From the NCBI RefSeq assembly GCF_009363115.1, contig NZ_CP045298.1, positions 1 to 64,000 on the forward strand: a stretch of 64,000 nucleotides of DNA, given 5' to 3'. Positions 49,749 to 59,145 of this stretch are shown in pieces. The DNA is from Paenibacillus brasilensis (GTDB lineage: Bacteria; Bacillota; Bacilli; Paenibacillales; Paenibacillaceae). The position numbers were made by a program, and so were the translations under genes. The notes beneath the pieces are model-generated. The model saw nothing but the letters and a program-made list of their open reading frames with translations, was not told where the DNA came from and did not search any database. Within the stretch, counting starts at the first letter, position 1, and every line of letters starts with the position of its first letter.

Positions 49749-52361
49749 TTATTGGTCAAAACGTCCGTAGAAGGCATTGCGGTATACATCAGCCAATTCA
49801 CTAACCAGCGGCAATTTCGGATTCGCAGTTGTACATTGATCCTCAAAGGCGCGGTCTGCCAAATAGTCTACACGTGCTTCAAAATCCTTCGGATCGAAAC
49901 CGAGTTGCTGGAACGATTCCTCAATGCCGAGTGTTTTGTTCATCTTGCGAATTGCTTCGATCAGACTGTTAACCCCTTCTTCAGTGGTGCGAGCAGGCAA
50001 TCCCAATATACGAGCAATCTCTGCATAACGCTCATCCGCAACAAAATGCGAATATTTAGGGAACGAAGCGAATTTTGTCGGTTTTTTTGCATTGTAGCGA
50101 ATGACGTGCGGCATCAAGATGGCATTTGTACGACCATGCGCTGTATGGTACTGTCCGCCCCATTTGTGCGCAAGACTGTGGTTAATACCCAAGAATGCAT
50201 TGGCAAACGCCATCCCTGCGAGCGTGGAAGCATTATGCATTTTTTCACGAGCCAGCTTATCGCCGGACAGAGCCGATTGCTCCAGATACTGGAACACCAG
50301 TTGAATGGCTTTAATTGCCAGACCGTCTGTGTAGTCATTTGCCATCACGGACACATAAGCCTCAATAGCGTGTGTCAAAACGTCCATACCTGTATCCGCT
50401 ACAGCTGTTTTAGGCAGCGAATATACAAACACAGGGTCAATAATTGCCACATCAGGAGTCAGCTCATAGTCAGCCAGCGGGTACTTGGTGTTACCCAGAT
50501 TTTTGTCTGTAATTACTGCGAAAGAAGTAACTTCCGAACCTGTACCCGAGGTTGTAGGAATAGCTACAAATTGTGCTTTTTGCCCCAGACGTGGGTACTT
50601 GTAAATCCGTTTGCGAATATCCATGAATTTTTGTTTCAGGTTATTGAAATCTGTATCTGGATATTCATAGAACAGCCACATGCCCTTAGCTGCATCCATT
50701 GGGGAGCCGCCGCCCAGTGCGATAATACAATCCGGTTGGAAACGTCTCATCATTTCAGTACCACGTTCTACCGTAACTGTCGATGGATCTGGCTCTACTT
50801 CAGAGAAAACTTCGATAGCTACTGGCGTTTGGCGTTGGTGCAAATAATGAATGACACGATCCACATAGCCGAGTTTCACCATCATAGGGTCTGTGACAAT
50901 GGCTACACGTGTGATATCAGGCATTTTAGCAAGATATTGAGTCGAATTTTTTTCAAAATAAACTTTGGAAGGTACTTTGAACCATTGCATATTCACCGTC
51001 CGCTTCGCCACCCTTTTCACGTTAATCAAATTGACTGCCGATACGTTCGACGAAGTTGAGTTACGTCCGTACGAACCGCAACCGAGCGTCAACGATGGAA
51101 GGTTGGTGTTGTAGATGTCACCAATCGCACCATGCGTCGAAGGTGCATTTACAATGATACGGCCTGTTTGCAAACGGTTTGCGAAGCGAGCGATAACGTC
51201 CTCATCGTTCGAGTGAATAGCGGACGAGTGGCCCATGCCCCCGAATTCCACGACTTCAGCAGCGCGTTGAATACCTTGTTCAGCATTTTTAACTTTATAG
51301 CAAGCCAGTACGGGACTCAGTTTTTCTGCAGACAGTGGGAATTTTGTTCCTACCCCTTCAATTTCAGCGACCAAAATTTTGGTTCCTGCAGGTACGGTGA
51401 TACCGCTCATTTCAGCAATTTTTACAGCGGACTGTCCGACGATAGCCGGGTTCACTGCACATTTTTCTACATTCATAGCTCCTTGGGTGAGCTTAGCTGC
51501 TTCTTCTTTATTTACAAAATAGCAACCGTTAGCGATCATCAATTTTTTCACTTGCTCGAAGATTGGCTCTTCGATAATAACCGCTTGCTCGGAAGCACAG
51601 ATCATACCGTTATCAAAAGATTTGGAGAGGATCAGATCGTTCACAGCCTGCTTGATGTCCGCTGTCTTTTCAATGAAGCAAGGCACGTTACCAGGACCTA
51701 CGCCCAGAGCAGGTTTACCGCAGCTATATGCCGCCTTAACCATGCCCGATCCACCAGTTGCCAGAATCAGCGCCACATCAGGGTGATTCATAAGTGAATT
51801 TGTCTTATCCATCGAAGGAGCTTCAATCCATTGAATGCAATCAGCCGGAGCCCCATGTTTAACGGCTGCTTCAAGCAAGACACGAGCTGCTTCCGCACTA
51901 CACGATTGAGCGGATGGGTGGAAACCGAAAATGATTGGGTTACGTGTTTTAATGGCAATCAACGCTTTGAACATGGTAGTCGAAGTCGGGTTTGTCACTG
52001 GAGTGATCCCCATAATGATGCCGACTGGCTCAGCTATCTTTTGAAAACTGTCAAAATCATTATCTTCAATGACACCGACGGTTTTTTCATTTTTAATGCT
52101 GTGATAGACATATTCTGTTGCAAACATGTTTTTGGTAATTTTGTCCTCATACACACCGCGTCCTGTTTCTTCAACAGCCAGCTTCGCCAGATGCATATGC
52201 TTATCCATCCCTGCGAGTGCCATTGCTTGTACGATTTCATCAATCTGTTCCTGATTCATACTCATAAAAGCTTGCTGTGCCCGGTTCGCCCGGTCAATCA
52301 ACGTTTGAATATACTGCTCTGCGCTTTGCTCTTTTTGGATAACCTCGTTTTTAACAGCCAT
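49749..52361 (-). CDS. adhE: Bifunctional acetaldehyde-CoA / alcohol dehydrogenase AdhE
   Basis: AdhE reduces acetyl-CoA to ethanol in two steps with 2 NADH, disposing of the acetyl-CoA made by PflB. The 870 residues contain an aldehyde dehydrogenase half (about 1-440; catalytic Cys in [13 protein letters not shown]). The iron alcohol dehydrogenase half follows (about 455-870), with [13 protein letters not shown] and the metal ligands in [19 protein letters not shown]. The ATG at 52361 lies 9 bases after AGGAGG; nearer and farther starts are less supported. It is monocistronic, divergent from fnr. Confidence 0.97.
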   Translation of the reverse strand: MAVKNEVIQKEQSAEQYIQTLIDRANRAQQAFMSMNQEQIDEIVQAMALAGMDKHMHLAKLAVEETGRGVYEDKITKNMFATEYVYHSIKNEKTVGVIEDNDFDSFQKIAEPVGIIMGITPVTNPTSTTMFKALIAIKTRNPIIFGFHPSAQSCSAEAARVLLEAAVKHGAPADCIQWIEAPSMDKTNSLMNHPDVALILATGGSGMVKAAYSCGKPALGVGPGNVPCFIEKTADIKQAVNDLILSKSFDNGMICASEQAVIIEEPIFEQVKKLMIANGCYFVNKEEAAKLTQGAMNVEKCAVNPAIVGQSAVKIAEMSGITVPAGTKILVAEIEGVGTKFPLSAEKLSPVLACYKVKNAEQGIQRAAEVVEFGGMGHSSAIHSNDEDVIARFANRLQTGRIIVNAPSTHGAIGDIYNTNLPSLTLGCGSYGRNSTSSNVSAVNLINVKRVAKRTVNMQWFKVPSKVYFEKNSTQYLAKMPDITRVAIVTDPMMVKLGYVDRVIHYLHQRQTPVAIEVFSEVEPDPSTVTVERGTEMMRRFQPDCIIALGGGSPMDAAKGMWLFYEYPDTDFNNLKQKFMDIRKRIYKYPRLGQKAQFVAIPTTSGTGSEVTSFAVITDKNLGNTKYPLADYELTPDVAIIDPVFVYSLPKTAVADTGMDVLTHAIEAYVSVMANDYTDGLAIKAIQLVFQYLEQSALSGDKLAREKMHNASTLAGMAFANAFLGINHSLAHKWGGQYHTAHGRTNAILMPHVIRYNAKKPTKFASFPKYSHFVADERYAEIARILGLPARTTEEGVNSLIEAIRKMNKTLGIEESFQQLGFDPKDFEARVDYLADRAFEDQCTTANPKLPLVSELADVYRNAFYGRFDQ

Positions 52362-52402
52362 TTCCCTCATCCTCCTGTTATCTCGTGTATATCTCTTGTT
52401 CA

Positions 52403-52493
52403 CGCACTGATCGTAACACAGCTTTCCAAGATATTTTGTGATTTTTTTCACAATCTATTTAAAATTTTATTTGATGAAGTGAATTAAATCACA
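52403..52493 (-). promoter_or_regulatory. adhE promoter with Fnr boxes, shared with fnr
   Basis: Box 1 TGTGA-TTTTTT-TCACA (52437-52452) is followed on the minus strand by exactly 21 bases and TACGAT (-10, 52415-52410), placing its centre at -41.5. Box 2 AGTGA-ATTAAA-TCACA (52478-52493) is at about -82.5. On the plus strand box 2 lies about 81 bp before the likely fnr start, downstream of a -10 TATAAT (52555-52560), so it may also act on fnr. Confidence 0.65.
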
Positions 52494-52554
52494 AAGTTTG
52501 AAATTCTGCCACTTTTACCCCCTGTTCTTGCCCCAAAAACTCATAGCGCAGGTA

Positions 52555-52560
52555 TATAAT
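52555..52560 (+). promoter_or_regulatory. Probable -10 of fnr
   Basis: An exact TATAAT lies about 60 bases before the fnr start codon. No good -35 is seen at 17 bases (TTGCCC is 21 bases away), so activation by a regulator is possible. The Fnr box at 52478-52493 would be centred near -81.5. Confidence 0.5.
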
Positions 52561-52618
52561 GAATTTGAATTGATCAAGTTGCAGATAAAAAACATAGGAA
52601 CCAAAGGGGAAATGGACG

Positions 52619-53335
52619 ATGAGAAACCCTACTAACGTAATGGAAGCTCGCGGTAACACCTGTTGCTTCTCGGAGGCCAGCTTCAACCGGCTGCAAGTGA
52701 TGATGAAAGATCGAGTTATGCCAGAAAGCTCGCATCTGTTCTGGGAAGGAGATACAGCGGATAAGCTGTTTTATATCAAACGCGGACGCGTGAAAGTAAC
52801 GAAAACAACGGATGAGGGTAAGGAACTTATTCTATATATGTACCAAAGTGGCGATCTAGTGGGTCAAGCTGATCCATTTTTCGGCACTAAGCATTCCTTT
52901 TCTGCTGAGGTTCTGGAAGACAGCGATATTGGTGTAATTGATCATACAGACCTGGAGCTGCTCATTTGTCAGCATTGTGATTTTGCTATTGACTTTATGA
53001 AATGGATGGGGTCGCATCACCGCATTACTCAGACCAAGTTCCGCGATCTGATGATGTACGGTAAGCCTGGAGCTCTTTGCTCAACACTTATTCGATTATG
53101 CAACACCTATGGTGAGCCTCACGGTGATTATATCCTGATTCATAAAAAAATTACGCATACTGACCTTTCCAATATGATCGGTGCTACCCGGGAAAGTGTA
53201 AACCGGATGCTAAGCGACCTGCGTAAGAAAAATGCAGTTGAATATGATAACGGTATGATTGTTGTCAAGGATTTGGAAATGCTGCAAGGCGTGTGTCACT
53301 GTGAATTGTGTCCACGTGAGATTTGCCGGATTTAA
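52619..53335 (+). CDS. fnr: Fnr-type anaerobic transcription regulator
   Basis: This 238-residue CRP/FNR regulator has an effector domain (about residues 20-150, cyclic-nucleotide-fold) and a C-terminal helix-turn-helix (THTDLSNMIGATRESVNRML). The tail CHCELCPREIC holds four cysteines. Bacillus Fnr also binds its 4Fe-4S cluster through C-terminal cysteines, unlike E. coli FNR. An N-terminal Cys pair (TCCF) is an extra feature. The length equals that of Bacillus Fnr. It faces adhE and pfl genes that carry matching boxes, so control of the fermentation island is the natural role. Confidence 0.9.
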   Translation: MRNPTNVMEARGNTCCFSEASFNRLQVMMKDRVMPESSHLFWEGDTADKLFYIKRGRVKVTKTTDEGKELILYMYQSGDLVGQADPFFGTKHSFSAEVLEDSDIGVIDHTDLELLICQHCDFAIDFMKWMGSHHRITQTKFRDLMMYGKPGALCSTLIRLCNTYGEPHGDYILIHKKITHTDLSNMIGATRESVNRMLSDLRKKNAVEYDNGMIVVKDLEMLQGVCHCELCPREICRI

Positions 53336-53356
53336 TTAATCTTTTCTAATGCAAAC

Positions 53357-53400
53357 GGGAGTGTTCTATGCCATTTTGGCTATAAAACACTCCCTTATTT
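53357..53400 (+). terminator. Terminator of fnr
   Basis: The stem GGGAGTGTT / AACACTCCC with an approximately 20-base loop is followed by TTATTTTA. Confidence 0.8.
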
Positions 53401-53458
53401 TATTTCCTATTCTCCCCAAAAAGCAACTAGCGATGTGCCTCCATGATCCATCCTACCT

Positions 53459-54226
53459 TTAGAACTGAAAGCACAGGTAACTTAGATTACCCATCTCATA
53501 GCTTCTGTGGATGACCTTGGCCTTGTTCGCTGGATTTCCACTCCCCATTGCAATAAACAAAGGCACAAAATGCTCTGCTCTTGGTACCGCTTGATGGGCA
53601 TACGGTGCTTCACTTTCATAACGATCCAAAGCTTCTATATCCCCATTTTGTACCTTGTCTATAACCCAGTCATCAAAATCAATGGCCCAAGGCTCTGTTT
53701 TCGTTTCTCCCCATTTGACGATACGCAGGTTATGGACAGTTACACCACTGCCAATGACCAGAATATCCTGTTCTCCGAGCCTGCGCAGTACTTCACCAAT
53801 GGCATATTGTGCCTTGGGCGAGAGATACGGATTTACAGAAATTTGAACGACCGGGACGTCCGCCTCAGGATACATACGATGCAATAGTGTCCAGGCCCCA
53901 TGATCCAGGCCTCTTACTTGGTCTGTTTGTACTTCAATGCCCTTTTGTTCGTATAATTCTTTCAGCTTATTTGCCAGTTCCACCGAACCATGTGCAGGAT
54001 ACTTCACCGCATACAGCTCCGGCGGGAATCCGCCAAAGTCATAAATTGTATCATATACGTCATCCGTCGAGCTGATTGTCAGTGCCTGCGTCTCCCAATG
54101 GGCAGTGAAAATAACAATAGCCTTGGGTCGAATATGCTTCCCTAATCTCTCTAAAAAAGCAGTATAGTCGGTCTGTTCAATAGCAAGCAACGGTGACCCG
54201 TGGGCCAAAAATAAAGCTGGTGTCAT
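53459..54226 (-). CDS. LigB-type extradiol ring-cleavage dioxygenase-like protein (YgiD family)
   Basis: This 255-residue protein matches the DODA/YgiD family. Metal ligands are recognisable as FLAHGSP (His), FTAHWE (His), GLDHGAWT (His), and the HNLR and AEHFVPLF segments. The family includes DOPA 4,5-dioxygenase; in bacteria the substrate is usually unknown. The ATG at 54226 has AAGGGG. It stands alone, upstream of a possible repressor/zinc-ribbon area. Confidence 0.88.
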   Translation of the reverse strand: MTPALFLAHGSPLLAIEQTDYTAFLERLGKHIRPKAIVIFTAHWETQALTISSTDDVYDTIYDFGGFPPELYAVKYPAHGSVELANKLKELYEQKGIEVQTDQVRGLDHGAWTLLHRMYPEADVPVVQISVNPYLSPKAQYAIGEVLRRLGEQDILVIGSGVTVHNLRIVKWGETKTEPWAIDFDDWVIDKVQNGDIEALDRYESEAPYAHQAVPRAEHFVPLFIAMGSGNPANKAKVIHRSYEMGNLSYLCFQF

Positions 54227-54446
54227 ATAAAATCCCCTTATCATTCATCGGTTTATTTTTTTTAATAAGTAACTTTATGTAAGTAATAATACATAAGTAA
54301 TAAGGTCATGTCAATAAAGAGTTTTGCATACACTTAAGGATCAGCCACTGATAAATAAAGATTGATATGGGTATAAAGTCATAGTAATATGTAACTAATA
54401 TTTTTTTTAAAAATTTACTACATTTTGATACAAAGGACTGGTTTCT

Positions 54447-54845
54447 ATGGAGATACATACCTCTAATTGCCCAAAATGCGGTTCGGTTTTCCGTCAGAAT
54501 CTTAGAAACCTGTGCAATGCTTGTATCCAAGAAGAATATGTTTTCTTTGACCGCTGCTCCAACTATTTGTGGAAGCACCCTGCTACGCACACCCGTCAAC
54601 TTAGTAATGCAACCGGGACACCCATGATTTTGCTGATAGACTGGGTAAGAGCAGGCAAGTTTCCCTCCACATACAACCAGCTTGATTATCCTTGCGAGTC
54701 CTGCCAATCCTCCATTTATGCAGGAAGGCTGTGCCATTCCTGCCTAGGTACATTCCGTACAGCCGCACTTGATATTCAAACTCGTATCCCACGCCGCACG
54801 GTAGCCGGATTATTTTCAATTGCGGGACGCGCCAAAAGCTATTAA
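54447..54845 (+). CDS. YvyF-like (TIGR03826) zinc-ribbon protein
   Basis: This 132-residue protein resembles the flagellar-region protein YvyF. An N-terminal CPKC with CNAC forms a first zinc ribbon. A helix-turn-helix-like middle follows (ATGTPMILLIDWVRAGKF). A second ribbon (YPCESC, LCHSC) and a basic tail end it. YvyF is normally in the flgM-flgK operon; here it is isolated, with no flagellar gene in the window. AAAGGA precedes the ATG. The function is unclear. Confidence 0.75.
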   Translation: MEIHTSNCPKCGSVFRQNLRNLCNACIQEEYVFFDRCSNYLWKHPATHTRQLSNATGTPMILLIDWVRAGKFPSTYNQLDYPCESCQSSIYAGRLCHSCLGTFRTAALDIQTRIPRRTVAGLFSIAGRAKSY

Positions 54846-54869
54846 GTGTACTATAGCTTGCACACAATA

Positions 54870-54902
54870 AAAACAGCCTTTTTCTAGAAAAAGGCTGTTT
54901 TG
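54870..54902. terminator. Bidirectional terminator between YvyF-like and HxlR genes
   Basis: The perfect stem AAAACAGCCTTTTT / AAAAAGGCTGTTTT with a CTAG loop suits both convergent genes. Confidence 0.9.
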
Positions 54903-54931
54903 CTATGAAAAACGCTTATTTAGTTTGGTGC

Positions 54932-55276
54932 TCATCTAATCCATTCCTCAGCCCAAAATTGAATCTGCTCCATTACCGGTTGCAGTGCACGACCTTTGGT
55001 AGTAAGCTCGTATTCAATACGGACAGGAGTTTCCGGGTATACATGACGAGTAAGAATCCCTTCATTTTCCAGATCTTTCATCCGCTCTGATAACATTTTA
55101 TCACTCATTGTGGGAATCAGATTGGAAATATCCTTAAACCGCTTGGGGCCGCTCATCATGGATTGTATAATCAATCCGTTCCAGCGCTTTCCCAAACATG
55201 AAAAGGCGGTTTCAAAACGCGGACACATTTTTGTAAATTGCGGTTGACCCTCCAAATTTTTCACCTTCTTTTGCAT
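54932..55276 (-). CDS. HxlR-family transcriptional regulator
   Basis: This 114-residue winged-helix regulator has the family start CPRFETAFSCLGKRWNGLII, the recognition region FKDISNLIPTMSDKMLSERMKDLE, here given in part, and the wing VRIEYELTTKGRAL. Many members sense aldehydes or quinones through the conserved Cys near the N-terminus (CPRFETAF). The start is uncertain: ATG at 55276 lacks a good ribosome site, while TTG at 55255 has AAGGTGA at the right distance. The target is not obvious; divergent DNA to its right is non-coding. Confidence 0.88.
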   Translation of the reverse strand: MQKKVKNLEGQPQFTKMCPRFETAFSCLGKRWNGLIIQSMMSGPKRFKDISNLIPTMSDKMLSERMKDLENEGILTRHVYPETPVRIEYELTTKGRALQPVMEQIQFWAEEWIR

Positions 55277-55445
55277 TTCGGTTTGATAAAGCTTTCCTTT
55301 TGTTAGTATATATCATTTTAGCATACTTTATCCGGAAAGAAAACACTTTCTTCTTAAATTAAATACCTGCTCCGATAAAGTTGCCGTGACCAAAGCTGAT
55401 TATACAACAACAAAAGCGACAGGTATATGTCTAAATCGTTAAATA

Positions 55446-55480
55446 AAAAAACAGGCGGAATCTCTTGGTATTCCGCCTGT
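55446..55480 (-). terminator. Terminator of the ThuA sugar operon
   Basis: The minus-strand stem ACAGGCGGAATA / ATTCCGCCTGT is followed by TTTTTTTATTT, after the ThuA gene. Confidence 0.88.
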
Positions 55481-55524
55481 CGATCTATTTCATTATAGAG
55501 CTTATCGTGACATGATGAATGTCA

Positions 55525-56256
55525 TTATACCAATACTCCACCGAGAGATCTCACCGCTTCGCTTCTACCATATATTGGATTGATAATACCTGTCGAGCAG
55601 GCCCAACGTATGCTATTGGCAATGACCTTCAAAATATCTGGCTGGTAATAGGTTGGATATGTTTCATGACCAGGGCGGAAATAAAATATTTTACCGCTAC
55701 CTCGACGGAAAGTACAGCCTGTTCTGAATACCTCACCGCCTTCGAAGTTACTAATAAATACCAGTTCATCCGGCGTAGGAATATCAAAGAACTCCCCATA
55801 CATCTCTTCATGCTCCAACAAAATTTTGGTATTTACTCCTTCTGCAATAGGGTGTGACGGATTTACGGACCAGATAATCTCCTGTTCGCCTGCAACTCTC
55901 CATTTCAGATTACAACTGGTTCCCATTAGAGCTTTGAAGGGCTTGGAGAAGTGGCCCGAGTGCAGCACGATCAAGCCCATACCTTCTTGTACTCGTTTTA
56001 CAATACGAGCTGTAACTTCATCACTCACCTGTTCGTGAGCTTTATGCCCCCACCACAGCAGCACATCTGTGGAATTCAGGACTTCCTCTCCCAAGCCGTG
56101 CTCAGCGTCATCATGTAAAGTAGCCGTTCGGATAACAAATCTGTTACCAGCCAGGCCGTCTGCCAATGCCTTGTGTATCCCGTCCGGATACACCTGTTTT
56201 GCTTCATCATTCAGCTTCTCGTTAAGAAATTCATTCCAAATGGTGACGTTAATCAT
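55525..56256 (-). CDS. ThuA-domain protein (trehalose utilisation family)
   Basis: This 243-residue protein has the ThuA glutamine-amidotransferase-like fold. Typical segments are NSTDVLLWWGHKAHEQVSD, VLHSGHFSKPFKALMG, PSHPIAEGV and GKIFYFRPGHETYPTYY. ThuA with ThuB metabolises 3-keto-disaccharides in Agrobacterium. The ATG at 56256 (third of three starts) lies 8 bases after GGGGG. It is the last gene of the sugar operon. Confidence 0.88.
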   Translation of the reverse strand: MINVTIWNEFLNEKLNDEAKQVYPDGIHKALADGLAGNRFVIRTATLHDDAEHGLGEEVLNSTDVLLWWGHKAHEQVSDEVTARIVKRVQEGMGLIVLHSGHFSKPFKALMGTSCNLKWRVAGEQEIIWSVNPSHPIAEGVNTKILLEHEEMYGEFFDIPTPDELVFISNFEGGEVFRTGCTFRRGSGKIFYFRPGHETYPTYYQPDILKVIANSIRWACSTGIINPIYGRSEAVRSLGGVLV

Positions 56257-56276
56257 CAACATTTCCCCCTATTAGG

Positions 56277-57245
56277 TTAGACCCACCACATCTCGCTCAG
56301 CGGTTCTTCAATTAGAACCTGACGAAGGTTGTGAACGGCCTTAGTAAAGCCTTCCTCTACAGACATCAGACCATCTTCATGCTCAATACTTACTACATAA
56401 TCGTAACCCACTAGACGGAGAGCACTGATAATATCCGCCCAAGTTTTAATATCATGCCCATAGCCCACAGTACGGAACTGCCATGCGCGATCCAGCATAT
56501 TTGTATATTCCTGCATATCGGTAAGACCATATTTATTCACATTGATCGGATCAATCGTTGTATCCTTGGCATGAAAATGGTGAATGGCTCCTGCTCTACC
56601 TAAAATTTGAACCGCTTGCACCGGATCAATGCCCTGCCACCACATGTGACTCGGATCCAGATTGGCACCAATGACCTCCCCTACCGCTTCACGCAGACGA
56701 AGCAAGGTTGCTGGCGTATGAACAGAAAAGCCTCCGTGTAGTTCCAGTCCAATTTTTACATGATGATCTGCGGCAAATTTCCCCGCTTCACTCCAATAAG
56801 GAATAATTTTGTTCTCCCATTGCCATTTTAGTATTTCCTGAAAATCATTGGGCCACGGAGCCACCGGCCAGTTCGGATACTTCGCATCTTCATGATCACC
56901 TGGACAGCCGGAAAAAGTATTTACAACAGGAACTTCCAGCTTCTCCGCCAAACGAACGGTTTTAAGAAACGCTTCATGATCTGCCTGGGCCAAATGTTTT
57001 TGCGGATGAAGAGGGTTACCATGACAGCTAAGCGCACTAATTGTAAGTCCGCGGGACTCTACTGCTTTTTTAAAGTTTTTGAGCGCCGTTTCATTGTCCA
57101 GCAGCTCATCCGGCTTACAGTGTTTATCTCCCGGATTGCCGCCTGTACCTATTTCTACAGCATCCAGTCCTTGGGAAGCTACATAATCCAGCGCTTCCTC
57201 CAGCGAGCGTCCGCCAAACAACACCATAAATACTCCAAGTTTCAA
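56277..57245 (-). CDS. Sugar phosphate isomerase/epimerase (AP-endonuclease-like TIM barrel)
   Basis: This 322-residue protein is of the xylose-isomerase-like TIM barrel family. Metal/active-site segments are AVEIGTGGNPGDKHC (Glu), IGLELHGGFSVHTPATL, GANLDPSHMWWQG (Asp/His), HFHAKDTTID and VSIEHEDGLMSVEEG. These supply the usual Glu, Asp, His, His and Glu ligands. Such enzymes act on keto-sugars. It lies between the dehydrogenase and ThuA. Confidence 0.9.
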   Translation of the reverse strand: MKLGVFMVLFGGRSLEEALDYVASQGLDAVEIGTGGNPGDKHCKPDELLDNETALKNFKKAVESRGLTISALSCHGNPLHPQKHLAQADHEAFLKTVRLAEKLEVPVVNTFSGCPGDHEDAKYPNWPVAPWPNDFQEILKWQWENKIIPYWSEAGKFAADHHVKIGLELHGGFSVHTPATLLRLREAVGEVIGANLDPSHMWWQGIDPVQAVQILGRAGAIHHFHAKDTTIDPINVNKYGLTDMQEYTNMLDRAWQFRTVGYGHDIKTWADIISALRLVGYDYVVSIEHEDGLMSVEEGFTKAVHNLRQVLIEEPLSEMWWV

Positions 57246-57284
57246 AAGAATTCCCTCCCTGTATCATATGTGAGTAAAGCGGGT

Positions 57285-58367
57285 TTAATCAAAATAAACT
57301 GCTTTTCCCGTACGTGCCGATTCATAAATGGCTTCCAAAATTTCAGTAACAACCAGTGCCTGTTCCGGCTTCACAAGCGGCTCTTTGTCGTCCAGAATGG
57401 ATTCGATCCACAGACGAGCTTCGCGGTCTGCTTCATTTTCGGTTTCCCCGGAGTAAAAAGCCACACCTCCTGCGTCCAAATCTATTTTCGTGTCAAACAA
57501 GCGGCTATTCTTTTCTCCGTTAATGCGCAGCCCATCCTGCATATCGGCTCCGCCTTCCGTACCGCATAGCAATGTCTTGGCTTCGCCAAATTCCACAACG
57601 TTTAATGCCCAACTGGATTCCAGTACGATCGTAGCTCCATTTTGCATGGTTATAAAACCAAAAGCAGAGTCCTCCACCTTAAATTCCTCAGGATTCCAAG
57701 GTCCAAAGGCATTTGCCGCATTTTTACGATCCCCCAACTTGTGGAAGGTTGAGCCCATTACACTTTTAGGCTTGTAATTATCCATCAGCCAGAGTGTCAG
57801 ATCGAGTGCATGCGTACCAATATCAATGAGCGGGCCACCGCCTTGCTTCTCTTCATCCAAGAATACTCCCCATGTCGGAACCGCGCGTCGACGCAGAGCG
57901 ATAGCTTTGCCCAGATAAATTTCACCAAGCTCTCCCTGTTCAACCAATTGCTTCAGATACAAACTGTCATCGCGATAACGGTTTTGATACGCAATGGACA
58001 GCTTTTTACCTGTACGGTTGGCCACAGCAAGCATTTCCCGTGCCTGCTCGGCAGTTTTGGCCATCGGCTTTTCACACAGCACATGCTTACCTGCCTCAAG
58101 TGCGGCGACCGTAATTTCCGAGTGCGAATCGTTGGGCGTACATACATGAACGACTTCAATGTCCTTATTTTCAAGCAGCTTACGGTAATCACTATAAACC
58201 TGAGAACCTTCAGCACCAAACTTCTCTGCGGCCTCCTCAGCACGTTCCGGAATGATATCACAGAAAGCGATGATCTCTGCACGCTTTTGCTTGGCAAGAC
58301 TCGGCAAATGCTTGCCGTTCGCAATGCCCCCACAACCAATAATCCCGATTTTGAGTGTTTTAGACAT
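57285..58367 (-). CDS. Gfo/Idh/MocA-family sugar dehydrogenase
   Basis: This 360-residue NAD(P) oxidoreductase has the Rossmann motif IGIIGCGGIANGKHLPSL. The conserved catalytic AGKHVLCEKPMAKTAEQARE (lysine of EKP) is present, and the substrate region GGGPLIDIGTHALDLTLWLM has the usual Asp and His. The ATG at 58367 has GGAGGA, and the gene overlaps the upstream isomerase by 8 bases. With ThuA and two isomerases it resembles modules that handle 3-keto sugars. Confidence 0.93.
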   Translation of the reverse strand: MSKTLKIGIIGCGGIANGKHLPSLAKQKRAEIIAFCDIIPERAEEAAEKFGAEGSQVYSDYRKLLENKDIEVVHVCTPNDSHSEITVAALEAGKHVLCEKPMAKTAEQAREMLAVANRTGKKLSIAYQNRYRDDSLYLKQLVEQGELGEIYLGKAIALRRRAVPTWGVFLDEEKQGGGPLIDIGTHALDLTLWLMDNYKPKSVMGSTFHKLGDRKNAANAFGPWNPEEFKVEDSAFGFITMQNGATIVLESSWALNVVEFGEAKTLLCGTEGGADMQDGLRINGEKNSRLFDTKIDLDAGGVAFYSGETENEADREARLWIESILDDKEPLVKPEQALVVTEILEAIYESARTGKAVYFD

Positions 58368-59127
58368 GAATATTTCCTCCCTGAGCTGCGTATTGTTGGA
58401 GCCAGTTAAAGCTAGTTTCAATGCTTTCGATTGGAGGATTTGAACTGAAATCCTGTTCCACGACAACCCAATCCACACCTGCCTCAATAGCGGCGTCTGT
58501 AATGGCCTGAAGCTGTACTTCTCCTCTGCCAAGCTCTACGGTAACTGCTTTTTGCTGTTCGTCACGCGCCATATCCTTTAAGTGAATGATAGGCAAGCGC
58601 CCACGATAACGTCCGATGTATTCCACAGGATCATAGCCTCCATAGTATACCCAACAAGTATCCATTTCGACCTGTAACATATCAGCGGGTACTGCATCAT
58701 ATAAAGCATCAAATACCGGACGACCACTGATTTTCTCCGTCAATTCAAAATCATGATTATGATAAGCCAGAATCAGCCCCTGTTCCTTTACTTTTTCACC
58801 AATACGATTCAGATTAGCAAAAAGTTCATCCCACTGGCGCTGCTCGTCAGTTAAATAAGGAACGATCAGGTACTTATTGCCCAATTCCTTGTGATAAGCA
58901 ATCTCCTCATCCAAATGATCCAGCAAGCGGTTATATTGGATATGAGTTCCGACAACTTCCAGATTCAGTTCATCCAAAAGCGCTCTGACATCCTTGGCAC
59001 TGCGTCCGAAAAAGGTATGAAATTCTACCCCTTTATAGCCAAGCTCAGCTACCTTGCGCAACGTACCTTCAAAATCCTGTTCAAGATCTTCCCTTACTGT
59101 GTACAATTGCAATCCTACTTTAGCCAT
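58360..59127 (-). CDS. Sugar phosphate isomerase/epimerase (second TIM barrel)
   Basis: This 255-residue protein begins KVGLQLYTVREDLEQDF, typical of YcjR/IolE-like TIM barrels. Ligand segments are LAYHNHDFEL, QVEMDTCWVYYGG (Glu/Asp), IHLKDMARD (His) and VVVEQDFS (Glu). It is the first intact gene of the four-gene operon and overlaps the dehydrogenase by 8 bases. It is distinct from the other isomerase. Confidence 0.92.
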   Translation of the reverse strand: MAKVGLQLYTVREDLEQDFEGTLRKVAELGYKGVEFHTFFGRSAKDVRALLDELNLEVVGTHIQYNRLLDHLDEEIAYHKELGNKYLIVPYLTDEQRQWDELFANLNRIGEKVKEQGLILAYHNHDFELTEKISGRPVFDALYDAVPADMLQVEMDTCWVYYGGYDPVEYIGRYRGRLPIIHLKDMARDEQQKAVTVELGRGEVQLQAITDAAIEAGVDWVVVEQDFSSNPPIESIETSFNWLQQYAAQGGNIHV

Positions 59128-59145
59128 TGCCCTTCACCTCTTTTA

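Noticed and set aside
49704..51059. 451-codon plus-strand frame opposite adhE
   Set aside because: It is a shadow of adhE: it has a random-looking Cys/His-rich composition and no ribosome site.
52362..52451. Upstream extension of adhE beginning MKKIT
   Set aside because: It is again the Fnr box read as codons; the region is the promoter.
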